The position numbers and the translations under genes were made by a program. Shown here piece by piece: positions 47,714-59,583 of a stretch of 64,000 nucleotides of DNA (the stretch's first letter is position 1; each line of letters starts with the position of its first letter). The DNA comes from Elymus sibiricus (lineage: Eukaryota; Streptophyta; Magnoliopsida; Poales; Poaceae). The stretch is taken from positions 68,527,086 to 68,591,085 of the forward strand of contig CM077668.1 of assembly GCA_039707655.1 (NCBI GenBank), in the 5' to 3' direction. Under the pieces are notes generated by a model, which was not told the origin of the DNA, searched no databases, and was given only the letters and a program-made list of their open reading frames with translations.

Positions 47714-48695
47714 AACCGACAGGCCAAGCTCCCCCGCCTACCGTGCGCCAAAAGCCCGGCATTTTATTTTAATAATATTATAGATCCCTTTAAAAAAAGT
47801 AGATCGCACCAAGGAGAAGACCATGGCGGCTGCGAACGCTCGTGTGGTAGTTTCATGGGCAGGGAAGGGGCGTGGTGTGGCAGTTTTGTAAAATGCCATG
47901 GCACTTCTTTTTTACTGCTATTTTCGTCCAATAACTGGCACCGTCGGATGCAGATCTTACGGTTTTTGGGGCGTTCGCCGAGAATAGCCTCGTGGCGAGC
48001 TATTGACTAGTTTTTTTCCATGCGAGCATTTCATCGACACATATCATCTCTCTTCCTCTTTCCCACGCACACACCTAGTCTGTCGGGACTTCTCGCACAC
48101 ACCATCTCTAGCTCCCTAGGTCGATTCCACCCACATACAGTTGTACTCTACGTTTAGTACGTTGTACACGAAGAGAAGAGGTGCACGCACGCACACTCAT
48201 CCTCTCTAACACACGCATCTGTAGCTATGAATTAGTATTCTCAACCATCCGATTGGCTCTATCAAAGGTTCACATTGCTCCTTCGCCTTGAGATTGAAAA
48301 GTTCAAATCGTGGAGGCTCAGCTGGAGGCGCGAGGTTTTTGTTAATGTGCGTGTAATAGTCCGTGTGTGTAGCATTTTTTAGCGTCTGCCTGGTGCGCAG
48401 TCGGGTGAGTACCTACTTTGATGTCTCGCGTCAACTCGCAGAAGTATGCAACACTTCCTCAACAAACAAGCATATAAGCAGCTTATAATTAGGTTTACTT
48501 CTTACCCAAAGGATCTTATATCCAACAGACACAAAATATCCCTTCTACCGTTGGAAATTACTTCAACTGTTGATCTGATGTCGAAGTAATTGCTGCATCG
48601 CCACCAAAATCCACAATCTTTTAAGGCAAAGTAGACCAAGCTAAACCCTATATTAGCATATTACTAAGATAAAATAGAAGGCACTATAGAATCAT
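47714..48695. other. DNA between the tandem repeat and the SINA-like fragment
   Basis: No supported gene. A sequence resembling a Helitron 3' end (CTCG-TGG-CGAG hairpin, then CTAG and T at about 47989-48011) occurs, but I could not find its partner start. The last 300 bases are downstream DNA of the SINA-like fragment; no clear polyadenylation signal was identified. Confidence 0.4.
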
Positions 48696-49232
48696 TTAGA
48701 AGGTGAGCTTGTCAATCTGAATGTGGAGGGACACCGTCCTCGACAGCCCAGCCCCGGCCAGCAGCTTGGGCGGCACTGTCAAGAAGGTCAGCTCCTCATA
48801 GGCGACGGCGCCGGGCTCCTTGCTGCTTGTGACCTCGATTTCCACCTTGACGGCGTCGGTCCTTCCTTTGGGCTCCCTCGGCGGGCCATTCGCCCACGCC
48901 TTGGCCGCATAGAGCGGCGGTGGGGACGCCCCCGCTCTGATGCAGACGATCGACAGGGTGATAGGCGCGCCGATGTTGAGCACGCCGCCGACCACAAAAA
49001 ACGCGCGGCCGTCCTCCTCCGTGAATAGCAAGCGCCGTGGCTCCGACACCAGCACATGTAGCTGCAGCACCTTGCCATACTAGATCCTGTGCATGGGCAT
49101 GGGATGCACGGTGCTGATGTGGTGGGGCAGCGCCGGTGAAGGGCCTTTGTAGCCGAAGACGGGCACGGGGCATTTGCAGGGCGCGAGAGGACACACGCTC
49201 TGGTGATCGGCGAGCTCGTGGCAAGTGACGTA
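48696..49232 (-). pseudogene. SINA/SIAH-type E3 ubiquitin ligase, 3' fragment, disrupted
   Basis: SINA-type ligases attach ubiquitin through an N-terminal RING, with a SIAH zinc finger and a substrate-binding C-terminal domain. Only the end remains. From 49232 leftward: YVTCHELADH, then the second half of the zinc finger (CPLAPCKCPV, GYKGPSPALPHHISTVHP), then an in-frame TAG at 49081-49083 after HRI where CAG would fit. About 125 codons of a substrate-binding-like domain follow (LHVLVSEPRRLLFTEEDGRA ... FLTVPPKLLAGA ... LHIQIDKLTF) to TAA 48696-48698. The RING and first half of the finger are cut off by element C at 49233; they may survive beyond it. The family call is from the finger pattern and the domain order. 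Confidence 0.8.
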
Positions 49233-50748
49233 TGATGACCCACAAGTATAGGTGGTCAATCATAGTCCTTTTGATAAGTAAGAGTGTCGAACCCAACGAG
49301 GACCAGAAGGAAATGACAAGCGGTTTTCAGTAAGGTAGTTTCTGCAAGCACTGAAATAAGCGGTAACAGATAGTTTGATAGCAAGATAATTTGTAACGGG
49401 TAACAAGTAACAAGTGTAAATAAAGTGCAGCAAGATAGCCCAATCCTTTTGAGTGCAAAGGACAGGCCGGAACAAGTACTTATAATGATGCAAACGGTCT
49501 TGAGGACACACGGGAATTTCATCTAGTCACTTTCACCATATTCATTCGATTCGCGTTCGCTACTTTGATGATTTGATATGTGGGTGGACCGGTGCTTGGG
49601 TGCTGTTCTTACTTGAACAAGCCTCCCACTTATGATTACCCCCTCTCGCAAGCATCCGCAACTACAAAAAGAGAATTAAGACAAAGTCTAACAATAGCAA
49701 TAAACGTGTGGATCCAAATCAGCCCCTTACGGAATAACGCATAAACTGGGGTTTAAGCTTCTGTCACTCTAGCCACCCATCATCTAATTACTACTCCACA
49801 ATGCATTCCCTTAGGCCCATAAATAGTGAAGTGTCATGTAGTCGACGTTCACATGACACCACTAAGAGAATCACAACATACATATCATCAAAATACCGAA
49901 CGAATACCGAATTCACATGATTACTTATGACAAAACTTCTCCCATGTCCTCAAGAACAAAAGTAACTACTCACTCATCATCATGATGTTCAAGATCAGAG
50001 GGGTATTGAATAACATAAAGGATTTGAACATTTAGTATCTCACAAAGCAAACCAACTAGCATCAACTACGATTGGTAATCAACACTACTAGCAAACCACA
50101 AGTAGCAATCTATAGTTTTGATACAAAGATTGAATACAAGAGATGAACTAGGGTTTGAGATGAGATGGTGCTATTGATGATGATGATGAAGATTGGTCCT
50201 CCCATGATGAGAGGGTTGTTGGTGATGACGAAGGCTTCGATTTCTCCCTCCCGGAGGGAAGTGTCCCCGGCGGAATCTGCCCGCCTGAGAGCAAAAGTGC
50301 TCCTGCTCTAGTTCCGCCTCGTGGCAGCGGCGCCTCATCCCGAAAGTCTCCCCATAAAAGTTTTAGGGTAAACTGACTTATATACCAGAAGGAGAGGGCC
50401 AGAGGTGGGCCAGGGGCTCCACATGGCACTGGGGCGCGCCCCAGGGGGGGCACCCCAGGTGCCATGTGGGCACCTGGTTGGCCTCCTCCAGTAACTCCCT
50501 GGCCCAGTATTTTTTATATATTCAAAAATAAATCTCCGTTGAATTTCAGCCCATTTGGAGATGTGCAGAATAGGTATCTCTGCTGTAGCTTTTTCAGGCC
50601 CTGAAATCCAGCTGCCAGTATTCTCCCTCTTTGTGTAAACCTTGCATATTAAGAGAGAAAAGGCATTAGAAATACTCCATGAAGTGTTATATTGGCCAAA
50701 AACTTTATAAATAGCAGCGATAAAACATGATGCAAAATGGACGTATCA
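49233..50748 (-). repeat. 3' LTR of element C
   Basis: 1516 bp, TGATACGTCCATTTTGCATC at 50748 to TGGGTCATCA at 49233 on the minus strand. A TATA-like TATATAAGTC lies at about 50374-50384. A GC-rich near-palindrome (CACATGGCACTGGGGCGCG...) spans about 50419-50470. Confidence 0.92.
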
Positions 50749-50775
50749 ACTCCCCCAAGCTTAGACCTCGCTTGT
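50749..50775 (-). other. Polypurine tract of element C
   Basis: On the minus strand GAGGTCTAAGCTTGGGGGAG directly before the 3' LTR. Confidence 0.85.
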
Positions 50776-52214
50776 CCTCAAGCGAAAGCCGAAATCAAAA
50801 AACATGCCCACATGCTTAGAGAGAGAGAGGTGTCGATAAAAATAAAATACGGACATAGAAGCATCATGAACAATATTATAGCAGCAATGCATGATTACTA
50901 TCATAAACTTCTCATGAGCAAGTAACAATTCACCACAATATTGAAGTATGAAGCATAAACTTTCTTGAAAACTAACAAACTATGTTCTCAGTCAACAATG
51001 CAATTGCAATTCATCATACTTTTAGGAAGGGTCACATGTAGGAGCCTTTTGGCAAGTTCAGATACTCAACTATCATTTAGTCTTTCATGATTGCTAACAC
51101 TCACACCATACATATGGAGCATCAAGTTTCAGCCAGACACATAGAAAGATAGGGGCTTATAAGTTTGCCTCCCAACTTATTCACCTCAAGGGCGATGTCA
51201 ACAATAATAACTCATGCTCACCCACATTCAACTGGATATATGTTCCTAGATCTTTCCCCACCACATGATGCTTGCCAAAGAGAAAATAAAAAGGAATAGA
51301 GAGAATAACTTTGACACTTTGCATAAAAGTAAATTCATAAAAGTAAAATATAGGCCCTTCGCAGAGGGAAGCAGAGGTTGTCATGCGCTTTCAGTGTTGG
51401 ATGCACTAACTCTTAATGCAAAGGAACGTCACGTGATATTTCCCCTTGTGATAGCAACCTTTATTATGCAGTTTGTCGCTTTTATTCTTTGCCATCACAA
51501 GTTCGTACCACGCTTATTTTCCCTTACAATAAAAGATCATACATATTTAGGAGCAATTTTTATTGCCTTATTGCACCGATGACAACTTACTTGAAGGATC
51601 TTACTCAATCCATAGGTAGGTATGGTGGACTCTCATGACATGAATTTGGCTAAAGGGTTTTGGATGCACAAGTAGTATTTCTACTTAGTGCGGAATTTTG
51701 GCTAGCATAGATATTGGGCAAGCACCCCATGTTGGAGGATCCATGACAATATACCTTCTATGTGAATATGAACAAACATAACTCATTACGTTGTCTTCCT
51801 TGTCCAACATCAACCGTTCGACATACAATACTTAATGGGTGCTCACAATCACAAAAGATGTCCAAGATAGTCTATTTGCATGTAAATCTTCTCTTCCTTA
51901 TTAACTTTTTCATGCAATTGCACCATTGACCAATGCTATGTTTGTCAACTTTCAATAAATTTTACCACTTATACTTTTTTTTATGTGATGTCATTACTCA
52001 CCATAAGATTAGCACATGATATTTTCCATTCTTTTCATTGCTTTTGAGTGAAGCATAAAAACAAACAACTAAAACTCAAACTACTCTTTATTATATAACT
52101 CTCACTCGATTACATAGATAGATAGATCATGAAACTAATACTCGAAGATAGACCATACTAAACTTTTATTTTACTAGATCACGAAAACTAAGGATCAGGT
52201 AAAGATAATAAAAG
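50776..52214 (-). other. Non-coding 3' internal DNA of element C
   Basis: AT-rich, no supported frame. Three short blocks are shared with the non-coding part of element A (see 7166-9642), in the same order relative to the 3' LTR. Confidence 0.65.
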
Positions 52215-52799
52215 TTATGGTGATACGATACCGGGGCACCTCCCCCAAGCTTCGCACAAGCCAAGGGGAGTGCCCATACCCGTGTGATCAAGCCTCCTCC
52301 TTTGGTGATGGTGGTGATGAAGTAGTAGGATCATCCTCTGGCTTCCATGGTGTATGTTCTCCACCATATATGATGCGTGAGTCTTCAGAGCCCTAAAACT
52401 TGCAGCTAAACCCATACCTCTGAATTTTTCCTCATACTCATAGTTTTGGCGTCGGAGGTCATAGATCTGATCTTGGAGGTAGTCGATGCGGTCATTGAGC
52501 TTGAGGACGATGTTCTCCATAGATTGGCCATCCACCTTATTTTCACGGGTGAAAGCCGTGATCATAGAGTGGTTGGCGCTGAGTCCACGCTCCACCATCC
52601 CTTTGCACTTGAAGATCTCTTGCTCCACCGCTTCGAACCTCTCCTCCACACTCCCGGTCTTCTTGGGTCCTTGAACGTCCCGGATGTGAAGCATCCCCTC
52701 ACGCGTCACGATTTCCTGAGGGTGTTTCATCACCTCCGGGAAGTAGGGGTTGATGACCTTCTCATAGAACTTGTCCTTGGAGGAGCTTGATGGAGCCAT
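52215..52799 (-). CDS. Frame downstream of pol in element C, coiled-coil protein of unknown role
   Basis: ATG at 52799 (MAPSSSSKDKFYEKVINPYF), 194 codons, intact. Predicted coiled coil in the middle (residues about 50-130: EERFEAVEQEIFKC, then LNDRIDYLQDQIYDLRRQNY). It ends in a His run (HHHHHQRRR) followed by a tail that probably results from a late frameshift. It lies in the position of the third frame of Athila-type elements. No signal peptide or membrane segment is visible, so an envelope role is not supported; similar short frames occur in related Triticeae elements. Confidence 0.6.
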   Translation of the reverse strand: MAPSSSSKDKFYEKVINPYFPEVMKHPQEIVTREGMLHIRDVQGPKKTGSVEERFEAVEQEIFKCKGMVERGLSANHSMITAFTRENKVDGQSMENIVLKLNDRIDYLQDQIYDLRRQNYEYEEKFRGMGLAASFRALKTHASYMVENIHHGSQRMILLLHHHHHQRRRLDHTGMGTPLGLCEAWGRCPGIVSP

Positions 52800-52949
52800 G
52801 GAAATCTAGATCTGTCAGAAAAACAGCAAGAAACAAGAATAGAAGATTTCTCATGATGCGGTGGTCAAATCAATCTGGGGAGTATATATAGAATTTTTAT
52901 CTTGCATAACAAGTATACCAGAGGAAAACGGAGTCGGGAAGGTGCACCA

Positions 52950-53015
52950 GGGCCCCACATGGCACTGGGGCGCGCCCCAGGGGGCGCGCCCAGGTGCCAT
53001 GTGGGCACCTGGTGG
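52950..53015. repeat. LTR-like GC-rich hairpin in the internal part of element C
   Basis: CACATGGCACTGGGGCGCGC pairs with GGTGCCATGTGGG. Nearly the same hairpin is in the C LTR at 50419-50475, and surrounding bases also resemble the LTR, so part of the LTR appears to be duplicated in the internal region. Confidence 0.75.
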
Positions 53016-53120
53016 TCCCTCTCGGCTTCCTTTTATTTTTGTTATTTTTTAAATATTCCAAAACTAACAGTAGATATTTTTGTGGAATTTTTGGAGTCAG
53101 TTTACTTACCGTATCACATA

Positions 53121-54020
53121 TGATATGGGGTGTCCCGATCTTCTCAGTAAGCGGCGGTGATGATGATGATGGTGTAGGATAACTTGTATGTCGCCGATGA
53201 ACTCTCCCTCGCTTGATCCCTGATGCCAATGCAAAAGGTCTCAACCCTTTGGATATTCACAACGTCACACACTTGCGCACGCAGCCGTCGACCACGAACG
53301 GTTAGAATTGCAATATACTAATTCCCAATGGAACAGCAGATCACACTTGACTTGCAGTATATAATCACCAGATCGATACGAATTGGTGATGAGGATTCAA
53401 GATGAATGCTTACAAGCAATCTCATGAACTAGGGTTTATCTTAAACGTGGTCTAACCTAACTAACCCTAAGGAAGAGTATTTATATCCTAAGATAGATCG
53501 AAGGGGTACATGGGCTGTCAGCCCGAAACTCTGCGCGCAGGCAGCACGGTAGTACCGCTGATGTCATGCGGTACTACCGCTCCAAGCGGTACTACCGCTT
53601 CAGTACCGCTCTACTACCGGTTAGCGCCAAAAGATGCCAGTAGTTTTCACGGTAGTAGGGGCGGTAGTACCGTCTCAAGCGGTACTACCGCTGGTGTAGG
53701 GCGGTACTACCGCCCTGGAAACTCCAAGATCCTTTTCCCAGCCCAGCTGCATTGCCTCCTTGTTCTCCTCCTTGCTCCCTCGTGCCATGCCTTCCTCTCC
53801 AATGTACCTAATGACACATACACACAAGGATTTAGGCAGTATAAAGCTCTCATTAAAATAAATAGCATTATCAACTAAGAGAGAATTCACCTGTTGTTCT
53901 AGTAACTTAGCACGAGCTCTTGTAGTTGGTCCAATCCTGATTTCATCATTGGACGTCTTCTTTGCAGCAACAGGTTGTTCATCTTCAAGGGATGGAACCA
54001 TAGTAGGGATGTCCTCATCA
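53121..54020 (-). repeat. 3' LTR of the chromovirus
   Basis: 900 bp, TGATGAGGACATCCC at 54020 to CACCCCATATCA at 53121 on the minus strand. It encodes the last 115 codons of Pol. The portion 53545-53715 contains several GGTAGTACC/GGTACTACC palindromic motifs like those of the Angela LTR. Confidence 0.95.
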
Positions 54021-57000
54021 TCCTCCCCCCCTTCAAAAGGCGTCGACCCCGACGCTCCAAGGTCATCGACGTCACATGGGGACAAATCAGCAACGTTGAA
54101 ACTGTTGCTAACGCCACCAAATTCAGCAATAGGAATATCAATCGAGTAGGCATTGTCATTTATCTTGGCTAACACCTTGTAAGGACCAGCACCACGTGGC
54201 CGAAGTTTAGAACGTCTCAACTGTGGAAACCTGTCCTTGCGAAGATGCACCCACACCATATCACCAGGCTGGAACAAAACTTTCTTTCTTGATTGATTTC
54301 GTGCAGCAGCAATGTTCTTGCCTTGCTTCTCAATAGCCTCTCGTGTCTTCTCATGAATCTTCTTCACAAAATCTGCTCTGTTTGATGCCTCCATATTAAC
54401 CCTCTCATGTAATGGAAGAGGCAGCAAATCTAGTGGTGTAATTGGTTTGAAGCCATACACCACCTCAAAAGGACAAAGCTGGGTGGTAGTGTGCACAGCC
54501 CTGTTATAGGCGAACTCAACATGTGGCAAACACTCCTCCCACTCACGCAGATTTTTCTTAATCATAACTCGCAGCAATTGGGACAATGTGCGATTCACCA
54601 CCTCCGTTTGACCATCAGTTTGTGGGTGACATGTTGTACTGAACAGCAACTTCGTTCCTAGCTTTCCCCACAAAGTCTTCCAGAAGTAGCTCATAAACTT
54701 CACGTCCCTGTCAGAAACAATTGTCTTTGGCACTCCATGCAAGCGTACGATGTCCCTGAAAAATAGGTTAGCAACATGCGACGCATCGTCGCTTTTGTGG
54801 CATGCAATAAAATGTGCCATCTTAGAAAATCTATCCACTACCACAAATATAGAATCATGACCTCTTTTAGTGCGTGGCAAACCTAACACAAAATCCATAC
54901 TTATATCTTCCCATGGTGTGGTAGGTGTAGGTAGTGGCGTATACAAACCGTGAGGCTTCAGTTTGGACTTGGACTTGTGACATGTAATGCAGCGCCGAAC
55001 AAACCTGTCCACATCGCGCCTCATCTTGGGCCAATAAAAGTGATCAGCCAGCATGAGCAACGTCTTCTCACGCCCAAAGTGACCCATCAATCCTCCTGCA
55101 TGTGATTCCTGCAACAATAGCAAACGGACGGACGATTCTGGAACACAAAGTTTGTTAGCTCGAAACAAGTATCGATCATGGATGTGGTATTTCTCCCATG
55201 CATTTCGAAGTAAACATAAACGATATGGTTCAGCAAAATCATGATCAGTGGCATACAAATCACACAAACTCTCTAAACCAGGAATTTGAATATCGAGACG
55301 TGTCAAGAGCATGTTCTTCCTAGAGAGAGCATCAGCAACAATGTTATCTTTTCCCTTCTTATGCGTAATGATATATGGAAAAGACTCAATAAACTCAACC
55401 CATTTAGCTAAGCGTCGATGCAAATTGGATTGAGCTTTCAAATACTTCAATGCTTCATGATCAGAATGTATGATAAATTCTTTTGGCCACAAATAATGTT
55501 GCCAAACCTCAAGAACTCTAACAAGCGCATACAATTCTTTATCATAAACAGGATAATTCAGTCTAGCACCAGAAAGTTTCTCGCTGAAATAGGCAATAGG
55601 TCTACCTTCTTGCATCAACACACCACCAATACCAATACCACTAGCATCACATTCAACTTCAAATTGTTTGGAAAAATCTGGTAGTGCAAGTAATGGTGCA
55701 GAAGTAAGCAAACGTTTCAGCTCATCAAAAGCATGATCTTGGGCTGCGCCCCACACAAAAGGCACACCTTTCTTCGTTAATTCATTCAATGGTGCAGCAA
55801 TAGTACTAAAGTCTTTCACAAAACGGCGATAGAAACCAGCAAGACCGTGAAAACTTCGTACTTGACTAACATTCATGGGAGTAGGCCAATCTTGAATTGC
55901 TTCAATCTTAGATGAATCTACTTCTACCCCATGCTTAGATACAACGTATCCCAGAAATATCACTTTATCTTTTGCAAATGTGCACTTCTCAAGATTAGCA
56001 TACAATTTATTGTCACGCAACACTTGCAAAACCTGTCTAATATGATCACAATGTTCAGATTCATTGCGGCTGTAAATAAGGATATCATCAAAATATACAA
56101 CCACAAAATGACCAATAAACTTTCTCAAAACATGATTCATTAATCTCATGAAGGTACTAGGTGCATTAGTAAGACCAAAAGGCATAACTAACCACTCATA
56201 TAAACCGAATTTAGTTTTGAAAGCAGTTTTCCATTCATCCTCTTCCTTCATGCGAATTTGATGGTAACCACTACGCAAATCAATCTTAGAGAAAACAGCA
56301 GCACCACTCAATTCATCTAACATATCCTCTAAGCGTGGAATAGGATGACGATATCGAATAGTGATGTTGTTAATAGCTCTACAATCTACGCACATGCGCC
56401 ATGTACCATCTTTCTTAGGCACCAAAATAACAGGAACAGCACAAGGACTAAGAGAAACACGAATATACCCTTTGTCTAGTAGTGCTTGCACTTGCTTCTG
56501 TATTTCCTTCGTTTCTTCGGGATTGGTCCTGTATGGCGCTCGGTTGGGGAGGGTGGCGCCGGGTATAAGATCAATTTGGTGCTCAATTCCACGCAATGGT
56601 GGCAGCCCCGATGGTACCTCCTCCGGAAACACATCGCCATATTCCTGCAAAACAGTAGACACACCAAGAAAAACAGATTGTGTATCATTAGAAACTAAAA
56701 CCTCGCCTTTGTACATAAGCACAAGAGGCAGGGCTGTAGGATCCTCTCGAAATTCTCTCATGTCTTTTTTGGTGGCTAATATAAGCAAACTAGGCTCTCT
56801 CGCACTTTTCGTTATATTATCACTCACGGCTTTTACATTGTTCTCTCGTGCAGGTGGCTGTTCAATATTCACTTCTGTTTTCTGACGAGACTCATTCACA
56901 ATTTGCTGTGGTGACATAGGCTGTAGATTGATCTTCTTGCCCTTGAACTCCAAGTGATAAGTATTGGCACGGCCATTGTGTTGCACATGACGGTCATAGA

Positions 57001-58654
57001 GCCATGGCCGACCCAATAAAAGATGGCAAACTGTCATAGGTACCACATCAAATTCAATGGAATCCTTGTATGGTCCTATCTCAAAATTTACGCGCACCAT
57101 ATGACTCACCTTCATCTCACCATTGTCACTCAACCATTGTACATAATACGGATTGGGGTGAGGTAAATATTTCAGATTTAACTTGGCACATAATTCCTTG
57201 CTTGCAAGATTGCGGCAGCTACCTCCATCAATGATCACCTTGCAAGCTTTGTTGGGGCCAACTAGTGCTTTTGTTTGGAACAAATTGCAGCGCTGTGAAT
57301 CAACATGTGGCTGCACACTAAGAGCACGCTGCGAAACAACAATAGTAGGTGCTGGAGAAGCAAAAGCATCAATGCCCTCATCACGTGTGTACTCATCGTC
57401 ATCTGAAGCATATGGATCAGCATCATCTCCAGTCTCATACTCATTGTCATCGTTTACAATCATCACTTTTCTATTGGGGCACTCTCGCTTGAAGTGTCCC
57501 TTGCCTCCACATGTATGACAAAGCATATCTCTATGACGGGCTGTAGACATATTGGAACCTGAGCTAGCAACAGGGGCAGCAGGTTGCTTGGAATGTGGAA
57601 CTGTGGAGGCTGGTTTGGTTGCTGAAGAAGAGGGGCGGTTGGCAGCGCCCTCACTAGGGGGCGGTGGTGTTCTGTTAGAGAACCGCCCTGCTGTAGTATA
57701 ACGGCTTTTGATTTGAGCTTCTTCAGCCAACTGGGATTCAGCTTCTCTTGCAAGATGGAGCAGCTCATTCATTGTAGTGTACTGGTGATGTCTAACAATA
57801 CCCTTAATGTTATATTTCAGCCCATGGAGAAAACGTTGCATAGTCATCTCAACAGATTCGCGCACTCGAGCACGCTGCATCAACATCTCCATCTCCATAT
57901 AATATGCATCAACCGACATGGAACCTTGCTTCAATTGTGTCAATTTATCAAAAACTGTCCGCAAGTAATGAGTGGGAACAAAACGAGCTTTCATCACCGC
58001 CTTCATCTCACGCCATGTACGAACAGGAAGCTCATTGTCCTCGCGGCGAGTACTCACCACGCTATCCCACCAACGCAATGCATAACCATCAAATTCAGAA
58101 GAAGCAAGCTTGACCTTCCTATCTTCAGTATAATCATGCAAACGCCATAATTTCTCCATCTTAAGCTCCCAAGTGAGATACTCTTCAACATCAGTGGAGC
58201 CTTCAAATCTAGGAATCGTGAACTTGGGCTTGCCCAAACCATCATCCTCCTGAAGCGGTACACGCCGAGCACCCTGTGGTGGTAGGCGACCAGGCCCTTG
58301 AAAACCACGCCCACGGCCATGATTGCCCACCATGTTATCATTGTCATCATGCACACTATCAGCATCGTCATGGTCGTCATGTTGGCGTTGCTCAAGAGCG
58401 ACACGGAGCCCATTGACTGAAGTTGTCAACTGCTGTATACTTGTTTGGAGAGCATTGACTTGAGTTTGCATAGCGTTGACGGTAGTATCAGTGGCATCCA
58501 CTTTCATTTGTATAACTTGCATATCAGCCTCAATTTTTTCAGCGGATCTATCAAGAGCCCCCGTCAAATGAACGCGGAGAGCTTCATGGTCTTTCCAGGA
58601 AACACACTCGTCATCAGCCTTTTTCTGCAGCACATCAACATCACTAGAAGACAT
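53675..58654 (-). CDS. Gag-Pol polyprotein of the chromovirus, intact, 1659 codons
   Basis: Start chosen at ATG 58654 ([12 protein letters not shown]); the frame is open a little further but without an ATG. Order by residue: coiled coil (15-90); gag domain (about 165-300); CCHC knuckle [14 protein letters not shown] (about 377-390); protease IIDGGS (about 473); RT (about 690-870) with YFDDILIYS near 853-861; RNase H from [12 protein letters not shown] (about 1000); integrase with an HHCC finger (about 1185-1230), DDE core (D in [10 protein letters not shown] in VSDRDVKF, E in [10 protein letters not shown]), GPY-like module ([14 protein letters not shown], about 1470), then a basic tail [19 protein letters not shown] in place of a canonical chromodomain. 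That tail resembles the CR motif of CRM elements. Stop at 53675-53677 in the 3' LTR. Confidence 0.92.
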   Translation of the reverse strand: MSSSDVDVLQKKADDECVSWKDHEALRVHLTGALDRSAEKIEADMQVIQMKVDATDTTVNAMQTQVNALQTSIQQLTTSVNGLRVALEQRQHDDHDDADSVHDDNDNMVGNHGRGRGFQGPGRLPPQGARRVPLQEDDGLGKPKFTIPRFEGSTDVEEYLTWELKMEKLWRLHDYTEDRKVKLASSEFDGYALRWWDSVVSTRREDNELPVRTWREMKAVMKARFVPTHYLRTVFDKLTQLKQGSMSVDAYYMEMEMLMQRARVRESVEMTMQRFLHGLKYNIKGIVRHHQYTTMNELLHLAREAESQLAEEAQIKSRYTTAGRFSNRTPPPPSEGAANRPSSSATKPASTVPHSKQPAAPVASSGSNMSTARHRDMLCHTCGGKGHFKRECPNRKVMIVNDDNEYETGDDADPYASDDDEYTRDEGIDAFASPAPTIVVSQRALSVQPHVDSQRCNLFQTKALVGPNKACKVIIDGGSCRNLASKELCAKLNLKYLPHPNPYYVQWLSDNGEMKVSHMVRVNFEIGPYKDSIEFDVVPMTVCHLLLGRPWLYDRHVQHNGRANTYHLEFKGKKINLQPMSPQQIVNESRQKTEVNIEQPPARENNVKAVSDNITKSAREPSLLILATKKDMREFREDPTALPLVLMYKGEVLVSNDTQSVFLGVSTVLQEYGDVFPEEVPSGLPPLRGIEHQIDLIPGATLPNRAPYRTNPEETKEIQKQVQALLDKGYIRVSLSPCAVPVILVPKKDGTWRMCVDCRAINNITIRYRHPIPRLEDMLDELSGAAVFSKIDLRSGYHQIRMKEEDEWKTAFKTKFGLYEWLVMPFGLTNAPSTFMRLMNHVLRKFIGHFVVVYFDDILIYSRNESEHCDHIRQVLQVLRDNKLYANLEKCTFAKDKVIFLGYVVSKHGVEVDSSKIEAIQDWPTPMNVSQVRSFHGLAGFYRRFVKDFSTIAAPLNELTKKGVPFVWGAAQDHAFDELKRLLTSAPLLALPDFSKQFEVECDASGIGIGGVLMQEGRPIAYFSEKLSGARLNYPVYDKELYALVRVLEVWQHYLWPKEFIIHSDHEALKYLKAQSNLHRRLAKWVEFIESFPYIITHKKGKDNIVADALSRKNMLLTRLDIQIPGLESLCDLYATDHDFAEPYRLCLLRNAWEKYHIHDRYLFRANKLCVPESSVRLLLLQESHAGGLMGHFGREKTLLMLADHFYWPKMRRDVDRFVRRCITCHKSKSKLKPHGLYTPLPTPTTPWEDISMDFVLGLPRTKRGHDSIFVVVDRFSKMAHFIACHKSDDASHVANLFFRDIVRLHGVPKTIVSDRDVKFMSYFWKTLWGKLGTKLLFSTTCHPQTDGQTEVVNRTLSQLLRVMIKKNLREWEECLPHVEFAYNRAVHTTTQLCPFEVVYGFKPITPLDLLPLPLHERVNMEASNRADFVKKIHEKTREAIEKQGKNIAAARNQSRKKVLFQPGDMVWVHLRKDRFPQLRRSKLRPRGAGPYKVLAKINDNAYSIDIPIAEFGGVSNSFNVADLSPCDVDDLGASGSTPFEGGEDDEDIPTMVPSLEDEQPVAAKKTSNDEIRIGPTTRARAKLLEQQVNSLLVDNAIYFNESFILPKSLCVCVIRYIGEEGMARGSKEENKEAMQLGWEKDLGVSRAVVPPYTSGSTA
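54021..54036 (-). other. Polypurine tract of the chromovirus, within coding sequence
   Basis: On the minus strand GAAGGGGGGGAGGATGA just before the LTR. The same bases encode Glu-Gly-Gly-Glu-Asp-Asp of Pol, so the tract serves both as codons and as primer for plus-strand DNA. Confidence 0.85.
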
Positions 58655-59570
58655 GATTAGTAGGTTAGTGCAAAAATCAAAATCTGTGTGGGGGCACACT
58701 CACAACTCACTCAAAACTGACAAGAAAAGGAAATCTTACCGTTCCAAAGTGAATAGTAATGCTTACCCGTTCAGATGGATGACTAATGCACGGATGTGAT
58801 GAAGTGAATACCCGGGTATGAGAGCAATCACACGACAGAGCAGGATTATATGGTGGAGCTAGGTATGGTATCCTATCTACACCGAAGACAAGTCATAGTG
58901 CTGATCGTGTGACAACACCCCAGGAAACACACACGGTGGAGAAAAATGTGGCAAAGCAACTATAAAACAAGATGTGGTGCAATGCACTCGAGAGACACTA
59001 GCAATGCTCAAAGTAAACAGGCACAAGATTGCTCAATTCTACTAGTGCACAATCGCAAGATAAACTCCAACAATGCAATAGATAGCAACAACTTCCGGCC
59101 ACTGATTCTTTCTTTCTTTTCGTTGTCTCTGTTTTTTTTTTTTTTTTTTTCAGCCACAATAGATCGCAGGCAGCGGCGACTGTTCTTGGATCACGTCGAG
59201 TTTTTGCAAAGCACCAAAACCTATATGAGCAGCCTGTAGAGCGGAAACTAGTCTCGTGGGTAAGTTCCTAACACCTTTGTGTAGACAGGCTGTGGCTATG
59301 GATTGGAATGTGCAAAACAGGATAATGGATCGAAACAAAAGCCAATCTACGATGCAAGCTACGATGGAAACTAAAATCAATCGATTCGAAGGCAAAGCGA
59401 CGCAAAAAGAAAGACACAACGACCAGCAACTAAAACCAATCTACGATGCAATCTAGGCTATGGCAAACAACTAAGAACCCTAATATTTTTGTGAGGCTTT
59501 TTCTGGATAGGATGAAAAACAACTAATCTACGGATGATTTGGTGGATGCTTACCGAGGCAACACTGGAAA
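58655..59570 (-). other. 5' leader of the chromovirus
   Basis: Untranslated leader between primer site and ATG. It includes a run of about 22 A on the minus strand (T-run at 59131-59150) and no supported frame. Packaging signals would be expected here, but I cannot identify one. Confidence 0.75.
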
Positions 59571-59580
59571 TCTGATACCA
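59571..59580 (-). other. Initiator-Met tRNA primer-binding site of the chromovirus
   Basis: On the minus strand TGGTATCAGA, three bases inside the LTR end at 59584. Confidence 0.88.
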
Positions 59581-59583
59581 AGA

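Noticed and set aside
47989..48011. Helitron-like 3' end (hairpin, CTAG, T)
   Set aside because: No matching TC start could be found upstream and the hairpin is only four base pairs, so it may occur by chance.
48796..49296. Long minus-strand frame overlapping the SINA-like fragment
   Set aside because: It is the wrong frame of the SINA-like gene and extends into the LTR of element C; the Arg/His-rich product resembles no protein.
52215..52799. Envelope protein for element C
   Set aside because: The frame lies where an env-like gene would be, but has no signal peptide or membrane segment; a coiled coil is all that can be seen.
53510..53878. Plus-strand frame of 122 codons, repeated exactly at 59973-60341
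   Set aside because: It lies in the chromovirus LTRs opposite the Pol C-terminus and is duplicated only because LTRs are. It is a shadow frame.
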